From: Pseudochryseolinea flava
GTDB lineage: Bacteria; Bacteroidota; Bacteroidia; Cytophagales; Cyclobacteriaceae
Direction of reading: 5' to 3'
DNA: 64,000 bases
Assembly (NCBI RefSeq): GCF_003286915.1
Contig: NZ_QMFY01000004.1
Coordinates: 1 to 64,000, forward strand
Below, in pieces: positions 62,883 through 64,000 of this stretch. The position numbers and the translations under genes were made by a program. The notes below the pieces were generated by a model. The model was not told the DNA's origin, did no database searches, and saw only the letters and a list, made by a program, of their open reading frames with translations. The first letter of the stretch is position 1, and every line of letters starts with the position of its first letter.

Positions 62883-63632
62883 TTAACATCCTACGCCGCC
62901 CCACTTAGGTACGGAAATAACCACCAATGTTCCTTGTGTTGTTCTGTAAACCTTATTGTTACCATCATTGCAGTTGTCTTGTTTTTCTTGAAGACCCCAG
63001 TTTGATTGTCTACGGAACTTATATTCAGCACCTTCTACAAGCGGTGCTGCCGCGCAAAATACACCGTTCTTTATTTTATGCATGGCAATATCAGCCTGAC
63101 CTCCCCAACCTGTAATACTTCCAACGAGTCCAACATCATCGGGAGTATCACTGTTAGTCAACAACACCACTGTTACTTTTCCTTCCTCTTGACAAAGATC
63201 AGGAATTACATAGTCAGGCACCGTGAATTTTGCTGATCTTATCGTCTTGTTTCCATCAGTATCAGTTGCTGTGACTTGGAGAATATAGTCACCAGTAGTG
63301 AGGTCGCCAATGCCAGATTCTGCTCCACTCCAAACAACAACATTTTCGCCTTCTTCAAAATCATCTTCAATTGTTCCGTTCTTTAATGCAGTCATTCCAT
63401 TCAACTGAAACACCTCAAACAATACAGCGCTTAGAGGGCTCTTTTCGGTTTCTTGAATAGTCGCTGACACGTCAGTTGGTACGCCAGCAAAAACCAAGGT
63501 TCCAATGCCAACATTTACAGATTTAACGTTTGGTGCAAGTGACGGAATACCCTTAAGATCATCATCATTATCACAAGCGATTGTTATTAAAACAATCAAT
63601 GAAAATGTTAGTAAACTATATTTAAATCTCAT
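62883..63632 (-). CDS. Surface lipoprotein, probably SusE/SusF-like starch-binding
   Basis: The product has 249 residues. The lipoprotein signal is MRFKYSLLTFSLIVLITIAC, followed by Asp-rich DNDDDL, a surface-export-like signal after the Cys. Residues about 35-140 are an Ig-like sandwich (VFAGVPTDVSATIQETEKSP, GDYILQVTATDTDGNKTIRS). Residues about 150-249 form a second sandwich with GLVGSITGWGGQADIAM and AEYKFRRQSNWGLQEKQDN, resembling the SusE/SusF and CBM20-like starch-binding units. It would bind glycan on the cell surface. The gene just upstream ends in a T9SS domain and looks like an alpha-amylase. Single-domain SusF members are usually larger, so this is a probable call. Confidence 0.65.
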   Translation of the reverse strand: MRFKYSLLTFSLIVLITIACDNDDDLKGIPSLAPNVKSVNVGIGTLVFAGVPTDVSATIQETEKSPLSAVLFEVFQLNGMTALKNGTIEDDFEEGENVVVWSGAESGIGDLTTGDYILQVTATDTDGNKTIRSAKFTVPDYVIPDLCQEEGKVTVVLLTNSDTPDDVGLVGSITGWGGQADIAMHKIKNGVFCAAAPLVEGAEYKFRRQSNWGLQEKQDNCNDGNNKVYRTTQGTLVVISVPKWGGVGC

Positions 63633-63670
63633 ATGGTTAAGTTTTTAGGTTGTCAAATTTTATTTATGCA

Positions 63671-64000
63671 CTAGTGTGCTTTTATAATTTTTACTCTTTC
63701 TACTTTATGCTTGTACACAAGCTCTGCAATGTAAAGTCCCGCTTTTAATGCACCCGTGCTCCATGCGTGGGCGGATACTTTTGCGAGATTGGTAACTGCT
63801 CCCTGAATACTTACGAATCGTACTTCTTCAGGAGTATTATGTCCGTCTACAATCAAGATATCGTTCACAGGATTAGGATAAACCGAATAGAACGTGCTAA
63901 CCTCTTCTGATCCAGTAACAGACAATGGTGGTGCCTCAATCTTAATGTCGGTGAACAACATGTATTCTCCTGGAGAGAAGCTGATCTTCGCGCTGTTTGC
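63671..64000 (-). CDS. C-terminal part of a T9SS-exported enzyme, probably alpha-amylase (runs off window)
   Basis: The frame is open to the window edge; only the last 109 residues are seen. They begin NSAKISFSPGEYMLFTDIKI, the pattern at the end of GH13 amylase C-terminal domains. A short linker leads to a type A T9SS sorting domain (YSVYPNPVNDILIVDG, VSIQGAVTNL, ALKAGLYIAELVYKHKVERV), which directs export through the type IX system to the cell surface or medium. The amylase assignment rests on the short SPGEYMLFTD block and the SusE/F-like neighbour 38 nt downstream. The catalytic domain is outside the window. Confidence 0.7.
   Translation of the reverse strand, partial: ANSAKISFSPGEYMLFTDIKIEAPPLSVTGSEEVSTFYSVYPNPVNDILIVDGHNTPEEVRFVSIQGAVTNLAKVSAHAWSTGALKAGLYIAELVYKHKVERVKIIKAH

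Noticed and set aside
1-64000. CRISPR array, rRNA genes, riboswitches or a replication origin
   Set aside because: No regularly spaced repeats, rRNA blocks, known riboswitch cores or DnaA-box clusters were recognised while reading the window.

Overview
The window looks like a chromosome segment of a Bacteroidota bacterium, most likely a soil or aquatic Cytophagales relative (Chryseolinea/Ohtaekwangia-like; the lineage is inferred). The signs are a TonB-dependent receptor with a carboxypeptidase-like N-terminal domain, DUF5916, DUF2911 and PD40-OmpA proteins, LytS/LytTR and two-component-propeller sensors, a type IX secretion C-terminal domain at the right edge, and Bacteroidota-type promoters (TTTG / TAnnTTTG). 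GC is moderate.

The left end, about 1-10.57 kb, is an accessory island. It starts at an IS3-family transposase cut by the window edge. An RHS C-terminal toxin module with a small immunity-like gene follows, attached to a decayed coiled-coil/beta-barrel gene carrying at least two frameshifts. Next come a 1076-residue repetitive tail-like protein and about 1.3 kb of gene-poor sequence with small ORFs. An excisionase-type HTH gene and a tyrosine integrase with an in-frame TAA near its start close the island. It abuts the 3' end of a tRNA-Asp(GTC), the classic integration point, with a cluster of four GGTNACC sites between integrase and tRNA.

From 10.8 to 34 kb lie envelope, transport and signalling genes: M28 and S41 peptidases, a siderophore-type receptor with a PepSY membrane partner, a caspase-fold/TPR protein with an outer-membrane barrel, a gamma-glutamyltransferase, a TetR regulator, DUF5916, a LytS/LytTR pair, a three-gene histidine-kinase/receiver cluster, a PD40-OmpA protein and a 3-methyladenine DNA glycosylase.

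From 34 to 45.5 kb: a DUF2911 protein, a propeller histidine kinase translationally coupled to an unrecognised membrane protein, MarR, ferredoxin-NADP reductase with a 2Fe-2S ferredoxin, an aldo/keto reductase, and an OmpR-type two-component system divergent from a small secreted protein with three W-x3-KGV repeats.

From 45.5 to 59 kb is carbohydrate and glycerol metabolism: GH65 phosphorylase, beta-phosphoglucomutase, PfkB kinase, ROK sugar kinase, DUF3179 and GlpD on one strand, then glpK and glpF (with a broken radical-SAM gene downstream of glpK), and a secreted GH13 enzyme. The GH13 enzyme would release maltose-type sugars, GH65 would phosphorolyse them to beta-glucose-1-phosphate and glucose, and the mutase and ROK kinase would turn both into glucose-6-phosphate.

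The last 5 kb hold a phospholipase-A-like barrel, an internally deleted IS21 remnant, small secreted proteins, a gene-poor stretch with a gene fragment, a surface lipoprotein, and the C-terminus of a probable alpha-amylase with a T9SS sorting domain. No CRISPR array, rRNA or replication origin was seen.
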